This document shows, one piece after another, positions 29,651-39,141 of a DNA stretch of 64,000 nucleotides. Below the pieces are notes generated by a model, which did not search any database, was not told the origin of the DNA, and saw nothing but the letters and a program-made list of their open reading frames with translations. The translations under genes were made by a program, and so were the position numbers. The first letter of the stretch is position 1, and every line of letters begins with the position of its first letter. The stretch is from Yaniella halotolerans DSM 15476 (lineage in GTDB: Bacteria; Actinomycetota; Actinomycetes; Actinomycetales; Micrococcaceae): contig NZ_ATVQ01000003.1 of the NCBI RefSeq assembly GCF_000420805.1, positions 310,001 through 374,000 of the forward strand, written 5' to 3'.

Positions 29651-31149
29651 TACTGGGGATCGCCCCCTGGCTGTTGATCCGTTTGGGCGGTTACAGAACG
29701 GACGGCTTGCTCAATTCGTTGACCGATGTCCGCGTCGATGTTCTTCCAGTATTGAAACGCATTTGATAAGACCGGTTCCATCACAGTTTCTAGCGAACCT
29801 GCCACGGTTTCAACGAGTTCGTCGCGCTGCGCGTCATCCATGACCTTCCGGACGAGGACTCCAGCTTGGTTGAAGTCGCCGTCGCCTTGTCGCAGCGTAT
29901 AGGCCTGACGTACCAGTTCGCCGTCGTTCTCCCAAGACACATCCACGGTGCCTTCTTCGTCGGACCAGGAGTCACCAAACGAGTTTGGTACGTATGGTCG
30001 ACGGTGGTCGGTGTGTTCGAACCACATGTTGCCTTCGAAGTTGTAGGTGTGAACTTCGTTGATCGGGCGGTTGACCGGTAGCTGCTGGAAGTTGGTGCCG
30101 ATGCGGTAGCGCTGTGCGTCCGCGTAGGCGAAGTTACGGCCAAGCAGCATCTTGTCTGGTGACATGCCAACACCCGGGACCATGTTACCGGGCGAGAAGG
30201 CAGCCTGTTCAATCTCTGCGAAGAAGTTGGCGGGGTTGCGGTTGAGCTCCATGGTGCCAACCTTGATACGTGGATAGTCAGCCTTGGGCCAGATTTTCGT
30301 CAGGTCGAATGGATTGATGCGGTAAGTTTTGGCATCTTCGTATGGCATGACCTGGACCCACAGATCCCACGACGGATTGTCGCCGCGTTCGATTGCTTCA
30401 TAGAGATCACGACGATGGTAGTCCGCATCCACGCCGGCCAAACGCTCGGCTTCCTCATTGGAAAGGAACTCCATACCCTGGTTAGTGAGGAAGTGGTATT
30501 TGACCCAGAATTTTTCACCGGCCTCGTTGACCCACATGTAGGTATGGGAACCGTAGCCGTTCATGTTGCGCCAAGTCTTGGGGAGCCCACGCTGACCCAT
30601 CAAATAGGCAACCTGATGAGCCGATTCAGGGTTTTGAGTCCAAAAGTCCCACTGCATGGTGTTGTCACGTAACCCGTTTTCTGGCAGCCGCTTTTGGGAG
30701 CGAATGAAGTGTGGGAACTTCATGGAATCGCGCACGAAGAAAATCGGGGTGTGGTTACCAACCAAATCGAAGTTTCCTTCGGAGGTGTAGAACTTCAGTG
30801 CGAAACCACGGAGATCGCGCCAGGTATCTGGCGAACCTAGTTCGCCGGCGACCGTCGAGAAACGCGCCAGCATTTCAGTTTCGGCGCCCGGCTGAAAAAC
30901 GGCCGCCTTGGTGTATTTGGAAACGTCTTCGGTGACCGTGAAGGTACCGAATGCGCCCGAACCTTTGGCGTGTGGGCGACGCTCGGGGACGTTCATGCGG
31001 TTGAAGTGCTGCAGCGTTTCGACCAGGTGGTGATCGTGTAGAACGATCGGACCATCTGGTCCAACGGTCAGCGAGTTGCGGTCGCTAACAGCTGGGATTC
31101 CGGCCTGCGTTGTTGATCCAGTGTTGTGCGGGGTCTTGCTCTGTACCAT
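29647..31149 (-). CDS. katA: Catalase, monofunctional haem type
   Basis: Breaks down hydrogen peroxide; 500 residues, small-subunit clade by length. Catalytic H60 in [14 protein letters not shown], the distal asparagine in the VGNHTPIFF segment, and the haem-ligand Y342 in [12 protein letters not shown]. Start ATG preceded by GAGGAGTAGCACA; an in-frame start 13 codons upstream is less likely. Single gene with a long upstream spacer. Confidence 0.95.
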   Translation of the reverse strand: MVQSKTPHNTGSTTQAGIPAVSDRNSLTVGPDGPIVLHDHHLVETLQHFNRMNVPERRPHAKGSGAFGTFTVTEDVSKYTKAAVFQPGAETEMLARFSTVAGELGSPDTWRDLRGFALKFYTSEGNFDLVGNHTPIFFVRDSMKFPHFIRSQKRLPENGLRDNTMQWDFWTQNPESAHQVAYLMGQRGLPKTWRNMNGYGSHTYMWVNEAGEKFWVKYHFLTNQGMEFLSNEEAERLAGVDADYHRRDLYEAIERGDNPSWDLWVQVMPYEDAKTYRINPFDLTKIWPKADYPRIKVGTMELNRNPANFFAEIEQAAFSPGNMVPGVGMSPDKMLLGRNFAYADAQRYRIGTNFQQLPVNRPINEVHTYNFEGNMWFEHTDHRRPYVPNSFGDSWSDEEGTVDVSWENDGELVRQAYTLRQGDGDFNQAGVLVRKVMDDAQRDELVETVAGSLETVMEPVLSNAFQYWKNIDADIGQRIEQAVRSVTAQTDQQPGGDPQY

Positions 31150-31480
31150 TGTGCTACTCCTCAACTTGCGTCTTTGTAGAGTGGACAAAAGGAACCGTGA
31201 AATACTCGATCGTGTGTCCAGTCTCCTGGTGTTGGCGAGTCAGAACAAGACCCTGAGGCAGATCTATCTCTGCGAGCCGAATGGTGGATTTCTGCGCCCG
31301 CGGAACGCACCCCACCCTAGGAGTACGCAAGGATCGATGTTGATGAGGCCAAGCTGGAGGCCTTCGGTGAAACCATCGCGTTGAACCGGACAACGCCCAG
31401 TAACGCGGGATCAGATCCGCTAGCCTAGAACTATCGATAGAAAATCACAGCGGAGAAGTTGTCTCGCCCCCGTCGCAACG
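31150..31480. promoter_or_regulatory. Spacer upstream of katA
   Basis: About 330 bases between divergent genes. The perfect palindrome CTATCGATAG is at 31431-31440, closer to the plus-strand gene. It resembles the core of the element in the ars spacer (TCTATCGATG), but that may be chance. No recognisable Fur or OxyR box and no supported gene. Confidence 0.35.
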
Positions 31481-32197
31481 GTGCTGTGTCTGATCGGCTT
31501 GGTGGCAGCGGTGGTGGTGTTTGGGCCGCGCATTTTCAACGACCTGCTTGAATGGGGCGGCAGAACTCCTTGGAGCCCGCAGTGCACCGTCGAGACTGCT
31601 GACGGGGAAGTTGGCCTGACGCTTGATGAGGCCAAACTGGCCACGACGGCTGTGGCATTGTCGGCCCGGGGCGAGGACCCACCGAATACCTCCGAGATTG
31701 ACGACACTGTGATGCAGCGGTTAGCCGACGGGCCCCAGGATGATGCCGGCCCGAGTCTGAGCTGTCGGGTGTCTGCTGCCGACGATCTTATCCAACAAGA
31801 ACCAACCGATACCGGGCTGACGCCTCGGGCTCAGGAAGTTCATGAGCAGCTGACCGAGGTTTTTGGTGACCTCGGCGTGGGTGGGTTTGCACCAGGTGGC
31901 GTCGATCATGGACATCAAGACGGTTCGACGCACTACGACGGTCGGGCTATTGATATCTTTTTTCGCCCGGTCTCTGAAGAACACCGGCGCGAGGGTTGGC
32001 ATTTGGCGCACTGGTTGGTGGCCCACGCCGAGCAATTAGACATCCAGTACGTCATCTTTGACGATCACGTCTGGAGCGCCCGCAGTTTTGGTGGACAATG
32101 GCACGACTATGAGGTGTCAGACCCAGACAATGAAATTCTGCGTCACCTCGACCATGTACATGTTGATGTACTGGGCGGAGAAGCTGAACCAATGTGA
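31481..32197 (+). CDS. Membrane-anchored protein with peptidase-like C-terminal domain (ARB_07466-like)
   Basis: 238 residues. A hydrophobic N-terminal anchor is followed by about 75 residues of linker and a C-terminal domain at about 125-230 with HYDGRAIDIFF, YVIFDDHVWS and HLDHVHVDV. This pattern of His/Asp motifs matches the actinobacterial ARB_07466-like domain, related to the LAS (VanY/MepA) metallopeptidase fold; enzymatic activity is not proven. The GTG start has no good ribosome binding site and no basic N-terminal residues, so the 5' end is doubtful (see findings). Confidence 0.7.
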   Translation: MLCLIGLVAAVVVFGPRIFNDLLEWGGRTPWSPQCTVETADGEVGLTLDEAKLATTAVALSARGEDPPNTSEIDDTVMQRLADGPQDDAGPSLSCRVSAADDLIQQEPTDTGLTPRAQEVHEQLTEVFGDLGVGGFAPGGVDHGHQDGSTHYDGRAIDIFFRPVSEEHRREGWHLAHWLVAHAEQLDIQYVIFDDHVWSARSFGGQWHDYEVSDPDNEILRHLDHVHVDVLGGEAEPM

Positions 32198-32208
32198 AAG
32201 GAGGACCT

Positions 32209-33327
32209 GTGGCTATTCAAACTTCACGTATCGGAGAACGATTGGTGAGGTGGTTGAAGCGGCCAGAGACTCTCACGGACCTGTTGCAGGTGGCTAAAAC
32301 CGTGATAGCCGTGACGATTGCCTGGGCGATCGTGGCGTTGTGGTGGGGCTCTGAGATCGCGTTCTTGGCACCGTGGACGGCCATGCTGACCGTCCACGCC
32401 ACGGTATATCGGTCGTTTTCGCACGGGGTCCAGTCCACGTTGGCTTCTGCAATTGGGCTGACGCTTTCCTTCGTTGTTGGCCATTTCCTCGGTGTCAGCA
32501 TTGCAACCTTTGCTCTGGCGTTGTTGATCGGTCTCGTTGCCGCAAGATTGAACTGGATCCGTGACGAAGGCATGGCCATTGTGACCACGGTAATTTTTGT
32601 GCTGGCCAGTGATTATCAGAGCCAAGAACATTTGATGGTCGACCGGTTCGTCGAAGTTGCAATTGGTGTGGCCGTAGGACTCGTCGTCAACCTCCTGATT
32701 GTGCCACCCCTGCGAGATCAGCAGGCCGAACGCTACGTGGAGCATGCCAGTGATCGGATGGGCAAAATTTTGAGCACCATGAGCGAGGAATTATCCGATT
32801 CATGGAACACGGATGAGGTTGAAGCGTGGTTGCGGGAAATGGAATCCATGAGCGATGAACTCGACTCCGCCTGGCAGACCGTGCGTTTTGCTCGCGAAAG
32901 TGAGCGTGGCAACCCACGTCGGTATCGTCCATGGTTCAAAAATTCTCGGGTGCAAGCCCCAGAGACTCGGCATGATCAGGTCAGTTACGAGGAAATATTG
33001 CAACGTATGGACGAGGGTGTTTCGCATTTGAGCCACCTTGCGCGCACGCTACGTGAAGCGACCTATCAAGACGGCAGCTGGGACACTGGTTTCCGGCATG
33101 AATGGGTCAAAATTTTACGTGAAGCCGGCGACACGATCGCGGATACTGATGCGAGCGTGGAACCACTCTTTGACCGTCTGGATGAGATTGCTCTGAAGTT
33201 TTCTCACCATAACGATCTTCCGGCGCGTGCCTGGCCAGTGTATGGCTCGTTGCTGACCAGCCTGCGCCACATCATTAGTATTGCGGGGATGTCTCCGGAT
33301 GGTCAGCGTCCTACCTCGTCAGGCTGA
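32209..33327 (+). CDS. FUSC family / aromatic acid exporter-like membrane protein
   Basis: 372 residues from a GTG with AAAGGAGG upstream. About five to six transmembrane helices fill residues 20-160 (with TAMLTVHATVYRSFSHGVQ between them), and a long charged helical cytoplasmic domain covers the rest. The family includes aromatic carboxylic acid exporters; substrate not known here. Stop overlaps the convergent YjbR/MmcQ gene by 9 bases. Confidence 0.8.
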   Translation: MAIQTSRIGERLVRWLKRPETLTDLLQVAKTVIAVTIAWAIVALWWGSEIAFLAPWTAMLTVHATVYRSFSHGVQSTLASAIGLTLSFVVGHFLGVSIATFALALLIGLVAARLNWIRDEGMAIVTTVIFVLASDYQSQEHLMVDRFVEVAIGVAVGLVVNLLIVPPLRDQQAERYVEHASDRMGKILSTMSEELSDSWNTDEVEAWLREMESMSDELDSAWQTVRFARESERGNPRRYRPWFKNSRVQAPETRHDQVSYEEILQRMDEGVSHLSHLARTLREATYQDGSWDTGFRHEWVKILREAGDTIADTDASVEPLFDRLDEIALKFSHHNDLPARAWPVYGSLLTSLRHIISIAGMSPDGQRPTSSG

Positions 33328-33717
33328 GGGCGAGTGTTCCTGACCGAAAGTGCGTGGATCTACCGGGTGTTGATATTGCGGCAGATTCTTCTCGATCACT
33401 AATAAATACGACTCTGTCACAAGGTCGTTGATGAGTTCCTTATCGAGAGCCTTTCCGGGTGACACTGTGATCCAGTGGCGCTTGTTCATATGGTATCCCG
33501 GCGAGATTTCTTCATACGCGTCACGGAGTGCGGTTGCTTCTTCCGGTGAGGATTTGAGCGTCACGATTGGTTCACCGGTCACGTCAGTCAGGAGCATAAA
33601 CACCTTGCCACGGATTTTATAGACTTCGTGGTCGGGACCGAATGGGTATCCCATTGTGGTGTGCGGAAGTTCCCCAGCACGATCGCGTGCGTAGTGTTGC
33701 AACGTAGTACCGTCCAT
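33319..33717 (-). CDS. MmcQ/YjbR family protein
   Basis: 132 residues. Carries the family features YKIRGKVFMLL, VTLKSSPEEATAL, YHMNKRHWITV and a C-terminal SYLLVIEKNLP. Members have a DNA-binding-like CyaY fold, but no function is generally accepted. Six bases separate it from the cysteine desulfurase gene, so it is the last gene of the arsR transcript. Confidence 0.88.
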   Translation of the reverse strand: MDGTTLQHYARDRAGELPHTTMGYPFGPDHEVYKIRGKVFMLLTDVTGEPIVTLKSSPEEATALRDAYEEISPGYHMNKRHWITVSPGKALDKELINDLVTESYLLVIEKNLPQYQHPVDPRTFGQEHSPSA

Positions 33718-33723
33718 GCGTTG

Positions 33724-34854
33724 CTATTCGTGCTTCTGTAACGCAGTGTGCAAAGTGGTCACCGTCGTGTGAATGTCTGCTGAGCTGGTTTGCCGACCGA
33801 TCGAGAGCCGTAGCGCCCCGAGCGCGACATCGGCTTCGAATCCCATCTCCAGCAACGTTTGAGCAGGAGTGTGGACACCAGCGTGGCATGCGCTGCCCGT
33901 TGATGCTGATACGTTGTCAACCGTATCGAGAATATCGCCACCAATACGGTGCGGGATTGCTACCATCAGCGTATTTGGTAGGCAATGTTGTGACGGGCTA
34001 ATACGTACTAACCCAGGGATGGCGATTTTGAGTCGTTCCCACAGCATCTCGGTCAGTTGCTTCTGACGTGCAGCCTCGTTACTCAACAGCGTTTTTGCCA
34101 GCTGTGCTGCGGCACCGAGTCCAACGATACTGGCGACGTTTTCAGTACCCGGCCGCAGACCGTGTTCCTGCCCCGCACCGACCAGTACCGGGTCAATGAG
34201 CGTACCGCGTCGGACGTAGAGGGCTCCTATGCCCTTGGGAGCATACAGTTTATGGCCGGCAATGCTCAGCAAATCAACAGCTAGCTCTTGCACCGAGACT
34301 GGAATTTTGCCGACTGCTTGGGCCGCATCGGTGTGGACCACTCCGCCGGCAGTATGCACTCGCTGGGCAAACTCTGCAACGGGTTGGATAGTACCGACTT
34401 CGTTTTGCGCCAGGATCAACGTGCCTAATCCCAGTGGTCCATTGGGCACAGCTGAAGGTTCAATATGCGCGGTTGAATCCACGGACAATCGATGAATATC
34501 CCATCCCTGTTGTTCAAGCAGGTGGAGCGGCTCGACCGTCGCCGGGTGTTCAACTACCGAGGTGACAGCCGATCGTTGGGTGATCAACTGTGCGGTGCCC
34601 CGGATCGCGAGGTTATTTGCTTCGGTGCCGCCGGATGTAAATGTGATTTCATCGGGATGGGCGTCGATGAGTGAGGCAATGGACTCGCGTGCCTGTTCGA
34701 CTGCTTGCCGAGCCAGGGTGCCCTGGGACGTAGCACTTGAAGGATTGCCGAAATGTTCGGTCAGGAATGGCCACATGGCGTCAGCGACCTCTGGGGCAAC
34801 CGGGGTGGTGCCGTTGTGATCGAGATAGACGGGCTTCACTGTTGTTTCTGGCAT
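33724..34854 (-). CDS. Cysteine desulfurase (NifS/IscS class)
   Basis: PLP enzyme that takes sulfur from cysteine; 376 residues. SGGTEANN, HTDAAQA, PLP lysine K202 in AGHKLYAPKG, and the catalytic cysteine C323 in TGSACHAGVH on the mobile loop. Group I NifS/IscS-like. Located 15 bases after arsR on the same strand, not next to iscU or suf genes. It may supply sulfur for Fe-S clusters or for thiolation under metalloid stress; this is inference. Confidence 0.92.
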   Translation of the reverse strand: MPETTVKPVYLDHNGTTPVAPEVADAMWPFLTEHFGNPSSATSQGTLARQAVEQARESIASLIDAHPDEITFTSGGTEANNLAIRGTAQLITQRSAVTSVVEHPATVEPLHLLEQQGWDIHRLSVDSTAHIEPSAVPNGPLGLGTLILAQNEVGTIQPVAEFAQRVHTAGGVVHTDAAQAVGKIPVSVQELAVDLLSIAGHKLYAPKGIGALYVRRGTLIDPVLVGAGQEHGLRPGTENVASIVGLGAAAQLAKTLLSNEAARQKQLTEMLWERLKIAIPGLVRISPSQHCLPNTLMVAIPHRIGGDILDTVDNVSASTGSACHAGVHTPAQTLLEMGFEADVALGALRLSIGRQTSSADIHTTVTTLHTALQKHE

Positions 34855-34869
34855 TGTTCCTCCGCTGGT

Positions 34870-35226
34870 TTACGACAGATCTAGGATGTCACGTAGCTGA
34901 GCGAAAGCTTCGGGAACGATACTGTAGTGCGCCCACTTGCCACGTTGTTCGCGAGTCACCAGACCTGCGTCGACCAGCTTTCTCATATGGTGGCTGACGG
35001 TCGGCTGGGTGATACCGAGCTTTTCGGTGAGGTCGCATGCACACACATTATCGCAGCCTTGTGCAGCGACATGCGATAACAACTGCAGGCGGGTGGGGTC
35101 GGCGAGCGCCTTAAACATTTCTGCGATGAGTTCTGCTTGGTGCGTGGTGTCTGGAAAATTCGCCATGGTGCAGCACGGCTGTTGCAGAGCGGGGGAGGTC
35201 TTCGATGTTTCGGCGGCAGTGTGCAT
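34870..35226 (-). CDS. arsR: ArsR-family arsenic-responsive repressor
   Basis: 118 residues from this ATG; an ATG seven codons upstream (35247) lies inside the operator. Winged helix-turn-helix with TQPTVSHHMRKLVDAGLV as recognition region. Cysteines: an N-terminal CC pair (18-19) and C58, 40 residues apart from the first of the pair, the spacing of the C. glutamicum ArsR As(III) site; NVCACDL adds two more. Divergent from acr3 across a 92-base spacer holding an inverted repeat. Confidence 0.88.
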   Translation of the reverse strand: MHTAAETSKTSPALQQPCCTMANFPDTTHQAELIAEMFKALADPTRLQLLSHVAAQGCDNVCACDLTEKLGITQPTVSHHMRKLVDAGLVTREQRGKWAHYSIVPEAFAQLRDILDLS

Positions 35227-35240
35227 ACTTTCATCATACA

Positions 35241-35269
35241 TTGACATCTATCGATGTGTCAGGATAGCC
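35241..35269 (+). promoter_or_regulatory. acr3 promoter with overlapping candidate ArsR operator
   Basis: Imperfect inverted repeat TTGACATCTATCGATGTGTCA (21 bases, 35241-35261 written as TGACATC, TATC, GATGTGTCA) begins with a -35 TTGACA (35241-35246); TAGCCT lies 18 bases later as a possible -10. ArsR bound here would block acr3. It also lies directly upstream of arsR. Confidence 0.6.
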
Positions 35270-35318
35270 TCAACTCTGTCGAATCGACGGATGTCAATAT
35301 GAAGGATCTGGAACCATT

Positions 35319-36488
35319 ATGGGCGCTGCCACAGATTCACCTGCAAAAACGCGTTCGCCGGTGATGCAGGAAATGTCTTTGATGGACCGATGGTTGGCGG
35401 TGTGGATCCTGCTGGCCATGGGGTTAGGCATCGGTCTTGGTCGTTTCGTACCCGGCCTCAATGCAGCGCTTGACGCGATGACTCTTGGCGGCATTTCCGT
35501 CCCCATCACTCTTGGCCTGTTGGTCATGATGTACCCGGTCTTAGCGAAGGTCAGGTATAACGAAACTCACCGGGTCACGGGAGACCGCAAATTGCTGGTC
35601 CTCTCCTTGGTGCTCAACTGGGTTCTAGGACCACTGTTTATGTTCGTACTGGCCTGGGTGTTTCTCGCAGACCTGCCAGAGTATCGCACCGGACTCATCA
35701 TTGTTGGTTTAGCACGTTGTATCGCCATGGTTTTCATCTGGAATGACATGGCGTGCGGGGATCGAGAAGCTGCCGCTGTACTGGTGGCCATCAACTCCGT
35801 CTTCCAGGTCGTGGCCTATGGTGCGCTGGGATGGTTCTATCTCCAGGCGCTACCATCCTGGCTTGGCTTAGAAACGACGTCGGCACGATTCTCGATATGG
35901 GCGATCATTGCCTCTGTATTAGTCTTCCTCGGCATCCCGTTGCTGGCGGGTTTTCTGACCAGGACTTTCGGAGAACGTGCTAAGGGGCGGACCTGGTACG
36001 AACATACCTTTTTGCCCAAGATCGGCCCCTGGTCGCTCTACGGTTTATTATTCACCATCGTGCTGCTATTCGCGTTCCAAGGTGAGGCGATCGTCTCCCA
36101 GCCGTTAGATATTGCCCGCATGGCCGTGCCACTGTTGCTCTATTTTGTGCTGATGTTCCTGGTGAGCTTCTTTGTAGCCAAAATGCTCGGTCTCAACTAT
36201 GCAAAAACGACGTCGGTCGCGTTCACCGCTTCCGGTAACAATTTTGAGTTGGCCATTGCAGTGGCCATCGGAACGTTCGGTGTGACTTCCGGTCAAGCGC
36301 TCGCAGGTGTGGTGGGTCCCCTCATCGAAGTGCCAGTTTTGGTGGCCCTGGTATATGTGGCGGTGTGGCTGGGCCGCAAGCTCTTTCCTCATGATCCCAC
36401 GGTCCCACTCACGCGGAAGCCAGCCCATCCTGGCAACCGTACCGCAGCACAGAAGCCTGGAGCATACATCCATGAACACCGTCCATGA
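35319..36488 (+). CDS. acr3: Arsenite efflux permease Acr3
   Basis: 389 residues, about ten transmembrane helices of the BART superfamily. The family signature with the conserved cysteine is in RCIAMVFIWNDMACGD, and FTASGNNFELAIA marks the second signature. GAAGGATCTGG precedes the ATG. The end overlaps arsC by 17 bases. With arsR it makes a minimal arsenite extrusion system. Confidence 0.94.
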   Translation: MGAATDSPAKTRSPVMQEMSLMDRWLAVWILLAMGLGIGLGRFVPGLNAALDAMTLGGISVPITLGLLVMMYPVLAKVRYNETHRVTGDRKLLVLSLVLNWVLGPLFMFVLAWVFLADLPEYRTGLIIVGLARCIAMVFIWNDMACGDREAAAVLVAINSVFQVVAYGALGWFYLQALPSWLGLETTSARFSIWAIIASVLVFLGIPLLAGFLTRTFGERAKGRTWYEHTFLPKIGPWSLYGLLFTIVLLFAFQGEAIVSQPLDIARMAVPLLLYFVLMFLVSFFVAKMLGLNYAKTTSVAFTASGNNFELAIAVAIGTFGVTSGQALAGVVGPLIEVPVLVALVYVAVWLGRKLFPHDPTVPLTRKPAHPGNRTAAQKPGAYIHEHRP

Positions 36489-36903
36489 CAAACCCAGCGT
36501 GCTCTTTGTGTGCGTCCACAATGCTGGGCGATCCCAGATGGCCGCCGCATTTGTGCAAGCATTTGGTCGCGGTCGTATTGAAGTTTGGTCCGCAGGTTCC
36601 GAACCTGCTGATCAGCTCAATGCCGTGGCCGTACAAGCCATGGCCGAAGAAAACATCGACATCACGGCAGCGACGCCGAACATCCTCACCACAGATGCGG
36701 TACAAGAAGCCGATGTCGTGATCACCATGGGGTGTGGGGACGTTTGCCCCGTGTGTCCAGGTAAACGCTATGAGGACTGGGCCTTAGCAGATCCCGCCGG
36801 CAAAGGAATCGAGGCCGTTCGGGATATTCGTGACGACATCAAAGTCAGAGTCCAACACCTGGTGGCAGAACTCTTCGCTGACACCGAAGCCACACAGAAC
36901 TGA
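36472..36903 (+). CDS. arsC: Arsenate reductase, low-molecular-weight phosphatase type (mycothiol-linked class)
   Basis: 143 residues. P-loop C-x5-R: C14 to R20 (CVHNAGRSQ). The GCGDVCPVCPGKRYEDW segment (C88, C92, C95) follows the actinobacterial arsenate-mycothiol transferase pattern, with one cysteine more than the common CPVYPG form. The start ATG lies inside acr3 and the reductase is coupled to the efflux pump. Whether it uses mycothiol or thioredoxin cannot be decided from sequence. Confidence 0.88.
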   Translation: MNTVHDKPSVLFVCVHNAGRSQMAAAFVQAFGRGRIEVWSAGSEPADQLNAVAVQAMAEENIDITAATPNILTTDAVQEADVVITMGCGDVCPVCPGKRYEDWALADPAGKGIEAVRDIRDDIKVRVQHLVAELFADTEATQN

Positions 36904-36938
36904 GATGATGTGGACAACGCGACCCGGAAGGCGGAACC

Positions 36939-37271
36939 ATGAAACGTAGGATCATCTCTACGGGCATCGTGTTGCTGGTTGTGCTGGGCGGCATTATTGT
37001 CTGGTTTGTTCAGGACGGCGACTTTTCTCGTCTGATCGGTGCGATGGTGCTCATCTTCCTGGCAGCCGTAGCTTTGGGCATCATCATCCGTTTCATCCGG
37101 GCGAAACCCGGCGAGCGAATGCGCCAAGCGTTTGGGCCGATCATAGGAGCAGGGGATAGCTACCAGTCCTTGCTGCTGGGACGACCGACCGTCGAGGAGA
37201 CCTCAACTGAAGCACAACGAATAGATCGTGTGAATACTGCCTTTGACGATCCGAAAGAAGACCCTCGGTAA
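36939..37271 (+). CDS. Small membrane protein, hypothetical
   Basis: 110 residues with two hydrophobic helices (about 5-22 and 29-51) and a soluble tail of about 55 residues. The ATG is preceded by GGAAGGCGGAACC. I do not recognise a family. It ends 19 bases before the DUF2207 gene. Confidence 0.6.
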   Translation: MKRRIISTGIVLLVVLGGIIVWFVQDGDFSRLIGAMVLIFLAAVALGIIIRFIRAKPGERMRQAFGPIIGAGDSYQSLLLGRPTVEETSTEAQRIDRVNTAFDDPKEDPR

Positions 37272-37278
37272 CGGCATT

Positions 37279-37290
37279 TATACTGGTGGC
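37279..37290 (+). promoter_or_regulatory. Predicted -10 of a leaderless DUF2207-gene transcript
   Basis: TATACT at 37279-37284 ends 6 bases before the ATG at 37291. The -35 is not clear. Confidence 0.4.
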
Positions 37291-39114
37291 ATGGGTAGTG
37301 AAGTACGCGCTCGCAGATTGTGGGCACTGATCGCTGGTATCGCCATCATGATGTTGGGAGCGGTGAGCAGCGCCGCAGCCGATGAATCAGACGAGGATGT
37401 TGAGAACTTTCAGTTTGCCAGTTGGAACCTGAATTACGAACTCCGCCTCGACGACCAAGGCAGAGCTCAAGCAGAGGTTACCGAAGAGCTGGTTGCCGAG
37501 TTCCCACAGACAGATCAGAACCGCGGGATCGTGCGGTCGCTGCCGCTGCGCTATCAGAGTGCTCCGGCCGAACCACAGGAGATCAGTGTGACCGACGGTG
37601 ATGGGAATGCTGTGCCCTTTGAAACAGAAGAGGCCGAGGGTTTCAAAACGATCCTGGTTGGTGACGATTCGTTCGTCCATGGCACCCAGACCTACGTCAT
37701 TAACTACACCGTCGACGACGTGATGCACGCGACCGATCAGGCCGATGAATTTTATTGGGATATCGTCCCCGTCGACCGTCAGCAACCCATCGCTGACGTG
37801 ACCGCAGACATCACACTCGACCCGACGCTGAGTGCCGCACTCACGGGAGCGTCAGCCTGCTATCTCGGAACACCCGGGGACACCCGGGACTGCGCGATCG
37901 AGCCTTCGGGGGATGCGAACGCAGCATTTACGGTGGCTGAAGAAGACCTGAGGAGTGGCAACGGAGTCACCGTGGCGATCGGTGTCGAGCCAGGCACTGT
38001 GACGCAACCGCCGGAACGTCAAGCAAACTTTGTGCTGGATGGGGTTCCGTTGGTGTTGGTTGGGGCTTCGCTGCTGCTGTCTGCCGGGGGAACCGCAGCC
38101 GTGTGGGCCATGGTGCGCAGATATCGCGAGACCTCCAGCCAGACGACGACGACCTACGGCATACCAGCCGACATGAACCCATTGCTGGCCAAATGGTTGA
38201 CGGGCCAGGCCAATGAACCGATGGTCGCCATGATCCTGCACTTGGCGGTCAACGGTGTGTTGCGTATCGAAGAAGTCGACGACCCCACGGACAAGAAGGC
38301 GGATTCCCAGCCACAGTTGCGACTCATTGATTCACAGCTGGCCACCGACCCGTTGGAGACGCAGCTATTGGAAGGTCTTTTCCCAGATTTAGAACCCGGG
38401 GACCTCTTTGATTTTCCCAAGGACTCAAAGGACTTTACACAAGCCGCACAACAGGTTGAAAAGGCCAGCGGGGAAGCAGTTCTGGAGCGTGGATATCAAC
38501 GCACAGTGCGTCATGGCAAAGCAGCCGCGAGTGGTTGGCTCGCCCTGGTGCTGCTCATCCCAACCGTGGTCCTGCTGATCATGGGCGCAAGTCGCGATAA
38601 TACAGTGACCACCGTGTTGGGCGTGGTCCTGGGATTGCTCAGCCTCATGTTCATATTCATTTGCGTCGTTCGACATCGCGTTCTGACTCCGCAAGGTGCT
38701 GCGATGCGACAGCAACTGGAAGAACTGCGTCAGATGATGGACACATCCGAGGCCGCTCGTCTCAAGATGATGCAGTCCTATACCCATGCCACCCGCACAC
38801 CGGCCTCGACACGTGATGAACCGGGTGGTCACATCATTGCGCTCTACGACCAGTTCTTGCCCTACGCGGTGCTCTTTGGCAAGCAGGAAGACTGGTCTGA
38901 GGTGTTGGCCAGCGCCTACCGGCACCATCATTTCCCCGCACCGGTCTGGTATCCGGCACTGCTCCACCATGGCACCGGCGGGATACAGGATTCGCTATCG
39001 TCGATGTTGAGCTCGGTCAGTGCCGCGGCGGCAACATCGAGCCCGAGTGCTGGTTCAACCGGTGGTGGAGTTGCCGGTGGAGGCGGGGGCGGCGGTGCAG
39101 CCGGTGGCCGCTAA
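37291..39114 (+). CDS. DUF2207 family membrane protein
   Basis: 607 residues. Signal-like N-terminal helix (about 8-28), then an extracytoplasmic DUF2207 beta domain (about 35-240, WNLNYELRLDDQGRAQAEV), a transmembrane helix, a cytoplasmic domain, two adjacent helices (about 420-470) and a C-terminal tail ending in glycine repeats. DUF2207 proteins are of unknown function, widespread in Gram-positives. A TTG 16 codons upstream is an alternative start. Confidence 0.86.
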   Translation: MGSEVRARRLWALIAGIAIMMLGAVSSAAADESDEDVENFQFASWNLNYELRLDDQGRAQAEVTEELVAEFPQTDQNRGIVRSLPLRYQSAPAEPQEISVTDGDGNAVPFETEEAEGFKTILVGDDSFVHGTQTYVINYTVDDVMHATDQADEFYWDIVPVDRQQPIADVTADITLDPTLSAALTGASACYLGTPGDTRDCAIEPSGDANAAFTVAEEDLRSGNGVTVAIGVEPGTVTQPPERQANFVLDGVPLVLVGASLLLSAGGTAAVWAMVRRYRETSSQTTTTYGIPADMNPLLAKWLTGQANEPMVAMILHLAVNGVLRIEEVDDPTDKKADSQPQLRLIDSQLATDPLETQLLEGLFPDLEPGDLFDFPKDSKDFTQAAQQVEKASGEAVLERGYQRTVRHGKAAASGWLALVLLIPTVVLLIMGASRDNTVTTVLGVVLGLLSLMFIFICVVRHRVLTPQGAAMRQQLEELRQMMDTSEAARLKMMQSYTHATRTPASTRDEPGGHIIALYDQFLPYAVLFGKQEDWSEVLASAYRHHHFPAPVWYPALLHHGTGGIQDSLSSMLSSVSAAAATSSPSAGSTGGGVAGGGGGGGAAGGR

Positions 39115-39141
39115 CCGAGCATCGCCAGCTGGTTCGGCCTG

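Noticed and set aside
31431-31440. CTATCGATAG palindrome as a peroxide or arsenic operator
   Set aside because: A 10-bp palindrome may occur by chance and only its core resembles the ars element; not enough to assign.
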